Positions 31,002 through 44,100 of a stretch of DNA of 64,000 nt are shown here, piece after piece (positions within the stretch are counted from its first letter, which is position 1; each line of letters starts with the position of its first letter). This stretch comes from Breviolum minutum Mf 1.05b.01 (Eukaryota; Sar; Dinophyceae; Suessiales; Symbiodiniaceae). The notes beneath the pieces are model-generated. The model saw only the letters and a program-made list of their open reading frames with translations, was not told the origin of the DNA and made no database searches. Where the stretch lies: positions 98,991 through 162,990 of the forward strand of contig DF239767.1 in NCBI GenBank assembly GCA_000507305.1, in the 5' to 3' direction. A program made the translations under genes and the position numbers.

Positions 31002-31073
31002 CTCCATTCAACGCTCCAGCCGAGGCTCTCAGCTTCCTCCTTCAACTCCTTGATGGACCTTTCTTTCGAAGAA
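31002..31073 (-). CDS. short unrecognised exon
   Basis: Between TGAGGCAG and ATGGAG|GTGTTT it encodes SSKERSIKELKEEAESLGWS and VEW. Clear edges; helical, charged composition. It could be an N-terminal exon of the LRR gene. Confidence 0.55.
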
Positions 31074-32030
31074 CTGCCTCAGGTCTTCCACGTCATTGTG
31101 GCGTCACGCTGGTGGCACCGTCACGCGATTGAATATTTTGTAGAAAGACTGGTAGCTTCTTGACACAAAAATGGAAAAATATGCATCATGTCAACCTCTG
31201 TCCATTCTGCAGTGGCCATTTGCCTGCATTAAAACGACCCAAGCCGCTTCCCGCATGGAAATTGCAGCCAAGATGCAGCGGCATGTTCTTCCACTGAGCA
31301 GGGATACAAAGACCTGCCCCGCAAATACTCGCAATACATGCGAACCGAGTCCAAGAGTTGAAAGAGGACAAAGGTCTTATCTGATTGTTTATCGTTATAC
31401 GGAATAAGTATGAACAAGTTCTGATAGTGCCTTAACTCATTTTTTCTGATGAAGTATATCTTCAGCAGGTGTGACATGAAAATGGAGGTGCTATTCAGGT
31501 GAGGCTGTGAAAAATGATTTGTTGCTTTATTTTTGCAATATACCAACTTTTATCAACTTTTAGGGTTGTCGTTTGTCCTGATTGCTTATCGTTTTGCAAG
31601 GGATGCACTGTGTTGCGCTGTGTGCGTACGTGCGACCATGAAGGAATCAGCAGCATCAGCATCAGCATCACCAATATCCCAACCACCACCAGCACTCGCC
31701 CCAGCAGTAGCAGTAGTGGCAGCAGGAGGCACCACCAGCCATACCAGAAGTGGCAAGCACACAAGAATGTGGTTCTCCTTTTTGGGCCCTATTTATTGTT
31801 GCCATGACTCACCGGAGCATCAGGTGTCTTCAAAGATCGCTTTTTGTGAGTGAACTAAGATGGTGGCTGCATATTTCATAAGTCCATGGGGAGTTTGGGG
31901 AGCTATGGTTTTTTATGTTGTTTTTATGCTTGTATTATATTTCTTCGGACATTAATTTGCCAACAAGGTCATCAATCAAAGGTTATAACGTTAGACATAT
32001 TTTTTGCTGCTTCAGGTGTTCCTCCCATCA

Positions 32031-32125
32031 TCATTCATCCACTTCTTTCCACCGAGGCACCGGATGCAACAAGTCCATCCCTTCCTGCCGGCCCTCACGC
32101 TTCGCCAGGTCGTAGGGTGTGTGGC
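32031..32125 (-). CDS. ankyrin gene terminal exon
   Basis: After CACCGAG|GC it encodes HTPYDLAKREGRQEGMDLLH and PVPRWKEVDE, then TGA. This is a degenerate C-terminal capping repeat. Phase and acceptor match the internal ankyrin exons. Confidence 0.8.
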
Positions 32126-35100
32126 CTCGGTGGACCGGAGCTGGTGAGGCCAATGCCGTCGCTTCGGCTACGGCCTTCAAGCTCTCAAGGTCCAGGTGAA
32201 ATGAGATTTGCAGAATTCTGTCGCAGCAGCAACCCGATGAAACCAAATTCCCAACTGCTCTGTCATAGAATGAATTTCCACAAAAAGTGCCCCATCAGCC
32301 AAACCTTATCCACCAAGGAGGGTTTCAGGTTTCACATGGGTTTTCACTTTTCTTCCGAAGGTTACGGAAAAAAACACCTTAGAATTTCAAGAAACTTGGG
32401 AGCAGAGCTGACCACATAAGTTCGGAGCAGCTTTCCACTGAGAATCACATTCAAACATGTTGAGACTTTTTCTGGTGTGATCCATCAACATCTTTCAAAG
32501 CAACTGCAGCAAAGTCGAGTTCTTGCTAACCAGATGTGACTTTGATCAGTTGGGGTCTGCTTCAAAAAATCAACTTCACATGGAGAGTCGTCACCTGCTG
32601 GCCTAAGTGACGCTCAGAAGGGCTTGCAAATGAGGCTATTAATAAAGATTGCAGCACCCAGCACCCACTACCCTATGCTTTGTGGTCATAGGATGTTCAA
32701 AATCTTCGACTCAAAGTTTCCAACCACCCCACATTTGATGAGAAGAACTAATCAATCCAGTATCACTAACCACTCCTACACGGTCATTACATTAAAGCTA
32801 CACATTTCACACGATCGTGCTGGTAAAAGTCAGGATGTCAGGGTGCGTTGAACAATGCTGGAAATGTTGTGATCAATTTTGGATTGCAATGCTGGCTCCA
32901 AAATACTGCCAAACAAAAATCGTCAATAATAAGCTTCTTTGTATACAAAGAAAACATAGACGCGACAAAAAAACGCAAAATGTCAGTGCCAAATGTTTTG
33001 GCTTATACCCTCCACAAAAACTTGAAAGCAATACCCACCAAAAAAGTTTGAACCATCAACATTCCATCCTCTTCCTCATGTAACGATCCCATTGCCTCAA
33101 GAGGGTTTCCCTCCCCAAAATCCCTCGTCCGAGGCCACGGCCGTACTTCTTCTCCTTCACATCCACCGCCGCCTTGGCCTCGAGAAGCCGCCGGACGACC
33201 AACTCGTGGCCCCGCGCAGCTGCGAAGTGCAGCGGTGTGTGGCCTCGGGAAGCCGAGGCCCCATGGCCCAAGCCCGGCAGGCAGAACCCAACGGAACGGA
33301 AGGGGAACAAATACGTTGAGAAATTTTTGGGAAATGAGAGTATTGGAAATTGTGGCCACTCAAAACTCCTCCCTGGACTTAAGGAACATTATGGAACATT
33401 GCGGCTTTGAGATGTTTTGAGGCCATCGAATTGCTTAAAAAAATTATCCCGGCAAGAGACCCCAAACAGTGTAAAAAAAACAAATGAAATGAAGCAAGAT
33501 GAATTCTAGGCACGCAGTAGTCGTAAAAGACAAGGCGTGTGGAAATGTCTCTTGTCAAAGGAAGTCTAGTGATCGGGCAGGTAAAAAGTCAGAATCTCAG
33601 GGTCCATGGAACTGTGAGGGCAATTTGGCGATCAATTTTGGATGGCAATGCTGGCCCCAAAATACTGCCAAGCTGACAATCGTCAACAGAAAATATATTG
33701 TTGTAAACAAAGGGATGCAGAAAACATAGACGACGAAAAACACCGAACGTTGGTGCCAGTGTTTTGAAACACTTTCCATAAAAACAGACAAATTACATCA
33801 CAAATCTGAACCATCAACATTTCATCCTCTTCCTCATGGAGGGTGTTCCCCCCCAAATCCTTCGTCCGAGGCCACGGCCATCTTTGTTCTGTGCATCCAC
33901 AGCCGCCTTGGCCTCGAGAAGCCGCTCGACAACCGAACCACTGCCGCTCATGCCGGAGAAAGCTGCCACCAGCAGCGGAGTCCAGCCTCGGGAGCCGTGG
34001 CGCCAGGGCCCAAGCCCGGCAGGCAGAACCCAAACGGAACGGAAGGGGAGAAAACTTTGAGAAAATTTGGGCACGTGAAAAAACGAAGTTTTGGAAATTG
34101 TGGCCACTCAAAATCCTCCGTGGACTGAAAGAATGTAAAAACATTGTGGGTTTGAGATGTCTTGAGCCCATCGAGTTGTTTGAAAGCTTTTGTATTTTAG
34201 TGAAGCCGTGTCAGCCATGTTGGCAGTCAAGGTGACTTGGATAAAACACCAAATGTTGCTCCAAATAATTCGGCAACCTTTCCATAAAAAGTGAAAAGTA
34301 TCCAACTTTATAAAGTCGTAGGAACAGTATAGACAGGATCACAATGAACAATACAAAATATCAGTGGCAAATTTAAATGTTTTTGGCAAAACACTTTCCA
34401 CAAAAGCGAAGTATCTAAAAAATTTGAACCATCAACAGTTCATCCACTTCCTCACGTCGTAAAGATCCCATTGCCTCAAGAGGTTTTCCCTCCAAATCCT
34501 CGTCCGAGGCCACGGCCGTACTTCTTCTCCTTCACATCCACCGCCGCCTTGGCCTCGAGAAGCCGCCGGACGACCAACTCGTTGGCCTCCACGGCTGCGT
34601 CGTGCAGCGGTGTGTGGCCTCGGGAAGCCGAGGCCCCATGGCCAAGCCCGCAGGCAAAACCCGCAGGCAGAACCCGCAGGCAGAATGGCACCTCAAAAGT
34701 CAAAGTTTTGGAAATTGGGGCCACTCAAAACTCCTCACTAATGTTAAGAAACAGTGTTGTTTTGAGATGTCTTGAGGCCATCGAATTGCTTTAAATAAAC
34801 AGTTGCCTTTGGTATTCTAGTCATTAAGTCAAGATGGCTCGGATAAACTCAAACATACTCCAACTCTAGAAAACTGTCAACAGCTCATCCCCTTTTCACT
34901 TTCCCCACAACCATTCCATTGCCGCAAGAGGATTTCCCCCCCGAATCCTCGTCCGAGGCCACGGCTGCTCTTGTCCTTCGCATGCCTTGGCCTCGAGGAG
35001 CCGCTGGACAACCGAATCGGCGCCGTTCGCAGCTGCGTAGTGCAGCGGTATGGAGCNGGCTAATTTAGCAGTGAAATGAAAAAACTTTGGTTCGAGTCAT

Positions 35101-38100
35101 GAGACCTGCACATAGTTTTGTCACATTTGAATGGACACTCCGGAAACTCAAGGAACCATCTTTGGATGATGGCATGCAAATGTCTATTGCCAAGATGAAA
35201 CCTTCGATAGAAAAGAGTCCAACTCTAATTTTCAAATCCATCTTGTTGCAATAAACTCCTGTGTATAGAATGAACTAAACTTCCAGAGATCACCCCCGCG
35301 GCCAAAGCTTACCCACAAAAGACTGTCTCAGTGTTCGCATGTGTGTCTTTACTTTTCTTCCATAGGGTTCCCAGAAAAATCAAAACCTGAAGGCCCTCTA
35401 AATCCCTCCATGTTGGTGATTCCAATCTTAAATTTTGAAAAACTTGGGAGCAGAGCTGGTCACAGAAAAACGTTTAAAACAATGCTAAGAGTCGTTAAGA
35501 GGTTTTTTTCTGGTGTGATCCATCAATGTCTTTCGAGGCAATGCCAGCAAAGATCAAATTACTTGCTAACGAGATGTGACTTTGATCAGTTGGGGTTTGC
35601 TGCAAAAAATGAACTTCAGATGTTAAGTCGTCACCAACTGGCCTACCTAACGCCTCAGAAGTACTTCCAAATGAGGCGGCTGATAAAATTTGCAGCAAAA
35701 GTCAGGATGTCAGGGTCCATTAAACAGTGCTGGAAATTTTGCGATCAATTTTGGATTGCAATGCTGCAAACTAAAATCGACAATAAAAAACGTCTTGTCT
35801 GCATACAACGGGGCACAGAAGAACACAAAATGTTGGTGCAAAAGTCTTGGCAAACTGTCCTTAAAAAGTGAAAGCAATACCCACCAAAAAAACTTGCACC
35901 ATCAACAGTTCATCCCAAATCCTCGTCCGAGGCCACGGCCCCCATTGCTCTGCGCATCCACCGCTGCCTTGGCCTCGAGAAGCCGCTGGACAACCGAATC
36001 GGCGGGTTTCTTGGCTGCCAACATCAGCGCTGTCTGGCCTCGGGAGCCACGGCCCTGGACCCCCCGAGCCCCCCAAACCGAACGAAGGGGAAAACTCTAA
36101 AACTTTGGGCACCTCAAAAAGTCAAAGTTTTGGAAATTGTGGCCACTCAAGGTGCTCCCTGAAATCAATATGAACATTGTGGTTTTGAGATGTCTTGAGG
36201 CCATCGAGGTGGTTGAAACAGCCATGTGAACCATGTTGGCAGTCTGGGTGTGGATTCATGTTGAATGAGCATCATATTGAATCCAGTCCGGTTCGAATGT
36301 TGAAGCGTTGGAATTTCCAGGCAAATGCACCGGCACTTGTCCAACCGTCAGTGTGTGGAAAGATGAGGAGAACTGCCAGGCATGAATTTTGCATCAACAA
36401 ATTTGGTTCAGGGTTCAGCCAAGATGGTTTGGATAAACTCTAAATATATTCCAACCCCAAAAAACCAACGTGTTCACACCAAAATAACAAAGCAATCCCT
36501 CGACTTGTTTCTTTGTTCCTGGTACTTCATGTGATAAGCCGAACTAGCAGATAAGATCAAACAAGATGGAAACCACGAACCCGAATGTTCACATGTTATA
36601 TTGAGATGGACCGGTCATAATCAGATAGCTGTGCACTTGTCGGCATTTTGCGTCTGTGCTGCGATGACCAACACTTCGCTACAACCCTATTCTCCAACAC
36701 TCTTCTCCACAACACTCTTTTCCAACGCTCGTATACAACCCTTCTCTACAACACTTCTCCCCAACACTTCTCTACAACACTCTTCTCCAACAGTCCCCTC
36801 CAACACTTCTCTACAACACTTCTCTCACAAAATCTTCTCCGACACCTCTTTGCAACAATTCTCTACAACACTTCTCCCCAACACTTCCCTGCAACACTTC
36901 TTTACAACGCTTTTCCACAACACTCTTCTCCAACAATTCTCTCTCTTCTCCAACACTCTTCTCCAACAACACTTCTCCCCAACACTTCTCTACAACACTC
37001 TTCTCCAACAGTCCTCTCCAACGCTTCTCTCCAACACTTCTCTCCGAAAATCTTCTCCAACACCTCTTTACAACAATTCTCTACAACACTTCTCTCCAAC
37101 ACTTCCCTACAACACTTCTCTACAACACTTTTCCACAACACTTCTCTTCAACATTTCTCTATAACTCTTCCCCGCAACACTTCTCGACAACACTCGTTCA
37201 CAACACTCCTTCACAACGTTTCTCTACAACACTTCACCACAACACTTCTCCACAACACTCCCCTTCAACGCTTCACCACAACACTTCTCCACAACACTCC
37301 TTCACAACGCTTCTCTACAAGACTTGCCCACAACACTTCTCTCCAACACACTCCTTCACAACACGTCCCTACAACTCTCTTCACAACACTCCTCCACGAC
37401 AATTCCCAACACATCACACCACTTCTTCTCCACAACACTCATTCACAACACTTCTCTCCAACACTTCTCCACAACACTCCGTTACAGCACTTCTCCATGA
37501 CACTCCTTCGCAAAACTCCTCTACAACACTTCTCCACGACACGCCTTCACTCCTTCACAACACTTCTCCACAACACTCCGTCACAACCCTTCCTACAACA
37601 CTTCACCACAACACTTCTCCACGGCACCACAACACTCCCTCACAACACTCCTTCACAACACTCATTCACAACACTTCTCCACAACACTTCCCTACAACAC
37701 ATCTCTACAACACTTCTCTGCAACATTACACCACAACACGTCTCCACCACACTTTGCTACAACACTTCTCTACAACACTTTTCCACAACACTCTTCTTCC
37801 TTACTTCTCTACAACTCTCTTCTCCCACACTCTTCTCCAACCCTCTTCTCCAACACCAACCTACAACACTTCTCTACAACGCTTCACCAAAAAAACTTCT
37901 GCACAACACTCCTTAACACTTCTCTACACCACTTCACCACAACACTCCCCTACATTGGGCCCTACATTACTCCTTCACAACTCTTCTCTCACTTATCTAC
38001 AACACTTCGCCCACAACACTTCTCTACAACACTTCACCACAACACGTCTTCGCAGCACTCCGTCACAACACTTCTCTAAAACACTTCACAACACTTCTCT

Positions 38101-41100
38101 ACAACCCTGCTCTACAACAATTCACTACAACAACTCTCTCAAACACTTCTCTACGACACTTCACCACAACACTTCTCCACAACACTCCGTCGCAACACTC
38201 CTTCACAACACTTCTCTACACCACTTCTAGAAGAGCATTTCGTGCGAGACTCCCTCCAGTTTTGACACTTTTGAAACTGAAAATCGAGGATTTTCTGGGA
38301 GTTGTTCTTACAAAATTATTTTTACAAAGCGCAAAGAGTATGATTTTTGCAAAGCGTCCACCACTTTTCAAGGCAGTCGCAAAGCGCTGTCCCTGCCAGG
38401 GCTTTTGACACTGTGTCACGTTTGCGCAGCCCTGCCACTGTGATTCATGGAAAAAGCATGTTCCCCACGTCACAAAATGCTGCGCCTGGCACGAAAGTGT
38501 GAAAGGCCGCGTTGCAAAGTGCTGCGCCTGAAAACAACACACTTACATTGACACGCTTCCAAAGTATTGCACCTGTAACGCAAAACGCGAAAATTACCTC
38601 CCAACTTGAGAGTTTGAAGCGCCAAAACGAGCATTTCGTGAAAGACTTCCACCACTTTTCATACTTTGAAGGCAAGGATTGCGTCGCTGTGTGTGTCTGT
38701 GTGTGTGTGTGTGCGCCGCCCAACGGAAGGGAATTAACGACCCGACGAGTATCCGACGACGACCCGACGACCAACGCGACGCGAACACAGGTCCAACCCC
38801 AGACCCCAACTATAAACGGGAACCCTTCGCTACGCATTCGGGTCACGAGACATGCATGTATAGAAGCTGTCACGCGAGTTCACATCGGAAATTCCAGAAA
38901 TGCAGGAGCAGTCTTTGGCTCGTGACGGGCGTGCCAATCCATTGCCAAATAAAAACCTTAAAGGCATTTTTTCCGACCCACAAATCCTATTAACAAAAAT
39001 CAAATCGAGGTGAAGGAAACAACAATGAAATGTGGGTGCAAAGCGCTTTTGAAACACTTTCCATCAAAAGTGAAAACAGTATCTGCCACAGACTTCAACC
39101 GTCAACAGCTCATCCACTTTTCACTTTCCCCACAACCATTCCATTGCTGCAAGAGGATTTCCCCCCAGAATCCTCATCCGAGGCCACGGCTGCTCTTGTC
39201 CTTCGCATCCACCGCTGCCTTGGCCTCGAGAAGCCACTCGACGACCAAGTCGCGGCCCTCCTGGGCTGCCAACATCAGCGCTGTCTCGCCTCGGGAGCCA
39301 CGGCCCTGGACCCCCCGAGCCCCCCAAACCGAACGAAGGGGAAAACTCTAAAACTTTGGGCACCTCAAAAAGTCAAAGTTTTGGAAATTGTGTGCCACTC
39401 AAGCTGCTCCCTGAACTCAATATGAACATTGTGGATTTGAGATGTCTTGAGGCCATCGAGATGGTTGAAAAACATGGTATCTTTGGTATTCTAGTCAAGA
39501 TGGATTGGATAAACTCGAACATACTTCAAGTCTAGAAAATATATCCGCCCGTAATTGGGACACACACAATTTGAAAACAATCCTCAATCCCGTTCTCCTG
39601 TGTTTCTTTGCTCCTGGTATTTCATGTGAGAGGCCGAACATGGCTAATTTAGCAGTGAAATGAAAAAACTTTGGTTCGAGTCATGAGACCTGCACATAGT
39701 TTTGTCACATTTGAATGGACACTCCGGAAACTCAAGGAACCATCTTTGGATGATGGCATGCAAATGTCTATTGCCAAGATGAAACCTTCGATAGAAAAGA
39801 GTCCAACTCTAATTTTCAAATCCATCTTGTTGCAATAAACTCCTGTGTATAGAATGAACTAAACTTCCAGAGATCACCCCCGCGGCCAAAGCTTACCCAC
39901 AAAAGACTGTCTCAGTGTTCGCATGTGTGTCTTTACTTTTCTTCCATAGGGTTCCCAGAAAAATCAAAACCTGAAGGCCCTCTAAATCCCTCCATGTTGG
40001 TGATTCCAATCTTAAATTTTGAAAAACTTGGGAGCAGAGCTGGTCACAGAAAAACGTTTAAAACAATGCTAAGAGTCGTTAAGAGGTTTTTTTCTGGTGT
40101 GATCCATCAATGTCTTTCGAGGCAATGCCAGCAAAGATCAAATTACTTGCTAACGAGATGTGACTTTGATCAGTTGGGGTTTGCTGCAAAAAATGAACTT
40201 CAGATGTTAAGTCGTCACCTGCTGGCCTACAAAACGCCTCAGAAGTACTTCCAAATGAGGCGGCTGATAAAATTTGCAGCAAAAGTCAGGATGTCAGGGT
40301 CCATTAAACGGTGCTGGAAATTGTGTGATCAATTTTGGATTGCGATGCTAGCTCCAAAATACATCAAAATACGGCAAACTAAAATCGACAATAGAAAACG
40401 TATGAAAACGTCTTGTCTGCATACAACGCCGCGCAGAAGAACACAAAATTTTGGTGCAAAGTTTTGGCGAACTATCCTTAAGAAGTGAAACCATATCCAC
40501 TGAAAACGCTAATCATCAACATTGCATCCATTTCCTCACAGCCATCCTCGTCCGAGGCCACGGCCGCGGCTGCTGTCGTCCTTCGCATCCACCGCTGCCT
40601 TGGCCTCAAGAAGCCGCTGGACGATTCCCTCAGCGCCCTTCTTGACTGCCAGAATCAGCGGTGTCTGGCCTCGGGAGCTGCGGCCGCAGGGCCAAGCGGC
40701 AGGCAGAACCCAACAAAATGAAGGGAACAAAACTTTGAGAAAATGTTGGCGAGGTTTTGGAAATTGTGGCCACTCAAACTCCTCCCTGGACTTAAGGAAC
40801 ATTGTGGTTTTGAGATGTATTGAGGCCGTCCAATTGGTTGAAAAAACATGTTGAATTTGTATTCTATTGAAGCCGTATCAGCCATGTTGACAATCAATAT
40901 GACTCTTATAGACCCAAACATACTCCAACTCTAGAACAAAATCTGCCAATAACTGGGCCAGCACAAAATACAATCCCTACAGAAGGCATTTCGTAAAATT
41001 CGATCGTGTACTAGGCCGAACTCGCATATGAAATGGAAAAACTTTGGTTCGAACCATGAGACCTGAAGATGCTGATCAAATCATGTAATGATTACGTCAC

Positions 41101-44100
41101 ATTCGAATGGACGCTCCGCAAACTCAGAACAAGTTGGATTTTGATGGACATGCCGCTGAATTTCCAAACTGAAATCATCGATCGTTTCAAAGAGAGTCCA
41201 ACTCAAGGTGTAGCAACAATATAGTCACGATCACAAAGAACAATACAAAATATCAATGCCAAATGTTTTGGCAAAACACTTTCCACAAAAAGTGCAACAT
41301 CTCTTCCACTTCTTCAAAAGGATCCCATTGCCTCAAGAGGTTTTCCGAGGCCACGGCCCCTTTTGTCCTTCGCATCCACGGCTGCCTTGGCCTCGAGAAG
41401 CCGCTCGACAGCTGAAACGTGGCCCTCCTCGACTGCCAGAATCAGCGTTGTCCTGCCTCGGGAGTCACAGCCGGACACAGGGCCAAGCGGCAGGCAGAAC
41501 CCAACGGAACGAAGGGGAGAAAAAATCTGATAAAATTTGGCACCTCAAAAAAAGAAGTTTTGGAAATTGGGGCCACTCAAAATCCTCCGGGACTCAAGGA
41601 ACATCGCGGGAAACCACTGTCGCCTTTTGTATTCCATTGAAGCCATGTCAGCCATGTCGGCAGTCAACATGACTTGGCTAAACTCAAACATACTTCATGA
41701 ATAAATAAAAAAGAACGGCTGTGAATGGAGCGCTACAAACATTTTGTTTTGCTCCTGGTATCTAGGCGCAACATGGCCTACTAGCAATTGAAATGGAAAA
41801 ACTTAGATTCAAGTTATCAGACCTGCAGAAAGGCAACTGTCACATTAGAGTGGACACTCCCGAAACTCAGGAGAAAGTCCGACCCATCGTGATCACAAAA
41901 AACAACACAAAATGTTGGTGCAAATGTTTTGGCTAAAATTTTCCAACGAAAAATCCAAAAAAATCCACCTAAAACTGAACAAACATCAACAGTTCATCCA
42001 CTTCCTCACGTAAAGATCCCATTGCCTCGAGAGTTTTTCCTCAAAAAAATCATCGTCCGAGGCCACGGCCGGCGTACTCCTTAGCATCCACCGCTGCCTT
42101 GGCCTCAAGAAGCCGCTGGACGACCAACTCGTGGCCAGGCCGCTCGACAACTGCCATCTGCAGCGCCACCTGCAGCGGTGTGAGGCCTTGGGAGCCACGG
42201 CCCGAGAGCCAAGCCCGCAAAGATAACCCAACGGAACGAAGGGGGAAAACTTTGAGAAAATTGTGGCAACTCAACCTCCTCCCTGAATTTAACAAACATC
42301 GTGGTTTTGAGATGTTGTGAGACCATCGAGTGGGTTTATATATATATAACACATGCTGCCTTTTGTTGAAACACATGCTGCCTTTTGTATTCTATTGAAG
42401 CCATGTCAGCCATGTCGGCAAAACACTTTCCACTCCTTCACAAGGATCCCATTGCCTCAAGAGGTTTTCCGAGGCCACGGCCAAGTTCGCCATTGCCCTT
42501 CGCATCCACGGCTGCCTTGGCCTCGAGAAGCCGCTGGACGACCGAATTGTGGCCTGCCGCGGCTGCGAAGTGCAGCGGTGTGAAGAAGCCTCGGGAGACT
42601 CAAGGAACATCGTGGGAAACCACTGTCGCCTTTTGTATTCTATTGAAGCCATCTTAAAGTTAGCCATGTCGTGAAATTCGTGTAATAGACCGAACTTGCA
42701 AAAGAAATGGAAAAACTTTGGTTCAAACCATGAGACCTGAACATGCTGATCAAATCATGTAATGATTACGTCACATTCGAATGGACGCTCTGGAAACACA
42801 GAACAATTTGGATTTTGATGGACATGCCGCTCTATTTCCAAACTGAAACCATCGATCCCTCGAGAGTCCAACTCATGGTGTACAAACAGTATATTCGGGA
42901 TCGCAAAGAACAACACACAATATCAGTGCCAATTTTTTTTGCAAAACACTTGCCACAAGAAGTTATATAAGTCTTAAAAAAAACTTGAACCATCACGTAA
43001 AGATCCCATTGCCTCAAGAGGTTTTCCCTCCAGATCCTCGTCCGAGGCCACGGCCATATCTGTCCTTCGCATCCAGCGCTGCCTTGGCCTCAAGAAGCCG
43101 CTCGACAACCGAATCGCTGCCGTTCTGGGCTGCCAGAAACAGCGGTGTGTTGCCTCGGGAGTCGCGGCCCCAAGGGGCCAAGCCCGCAGGCAGAACCCAA
43201 CGGAACGGAACGAAGGGGACGAAGGGGAGATAAATTCTGAGAAAATTTGGCACCTCAAAAAAAAAAGTTTTGGAAATTGTGGCCACTCAAAGTGCTCCCT
43301 GGACTTAAGGAACAGCGTGGTTTTGAGATGCCTTGAGGTCATCAAGTTGGTTGAAAATCATGGTGCCTTTGGTATTCTAGATATTCTAGTCAAAATTGCT
43401 TGGATAGACTCAAACATGCTCCAAATACAATTTGAAAACAACCCTTGGCCTGGTTCTTTGCTCCTGGTATTTCATGTTAGAGGCCAAACATAGCCAAAGT
43501 ACCAACTAGCAGCAGATAAAACAGAAAAACTTTGGTTTGAGTCATGAGACCAGCATATAATACTGTCATGTAGACTGGACTCCGAAAACTCAACAATCTT
43601 TGGATTGTGATCAGCGTGCCAATCTATTGCCCAACAAAAGGCTTCAATAGAAAAAAGACCAGCTCTAAAATCCAATTTCTAAAACAGATCGAGGAGAAGG
43701 AAACAGTCCGGATCACAAAATACAACAAAAAATATTCATGCAATTTGTTTTGTCACGTTTTCCGCAAAAAGTGAAAACGATATCCACCAAAAACTTGAAC
43801 CATGAATCGAATCAACATTTCATCCACTTCCTCACGCAAAAATCCTATTGCCTCAAGAGGGTTTTCCCCACCCAAAATCCTTCGTCCGAGGCCACGGCCG
43901 TCTTCGTCCGTCGCATCCACGGCCGCCTTGGCCTCGATGAGCCGCTCAACGGCTGAAACGTGGCCGTTCTCGGCTGCCAAACGCAGCGGTGTGCGGCCTC
44001 GGGAGCCGCGGCCCCATGGCCCAAGCCCCGCAGGCAGAACCCGACGGAAACGAAGGGGAGAAAAATTTTGATAAAATTTTGGCACCTCAAAAGTCAAAGT

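Noticed and set aside
36601..38230. Long Thr/Leu/Gln/His-rich open frames (up to 422 codons) on the plus strand
   Set aside because: They are translations of the short tandem repeat, open because the unit lacks stop codons; no domain and no splice context.
38512..38925. 137-codon plus-strand frame over the GT repeat and CG-rich stretch
   Set aside because: Composition is driven by (GT)n and ACGACCCGACG repeats; several other frames are open too.
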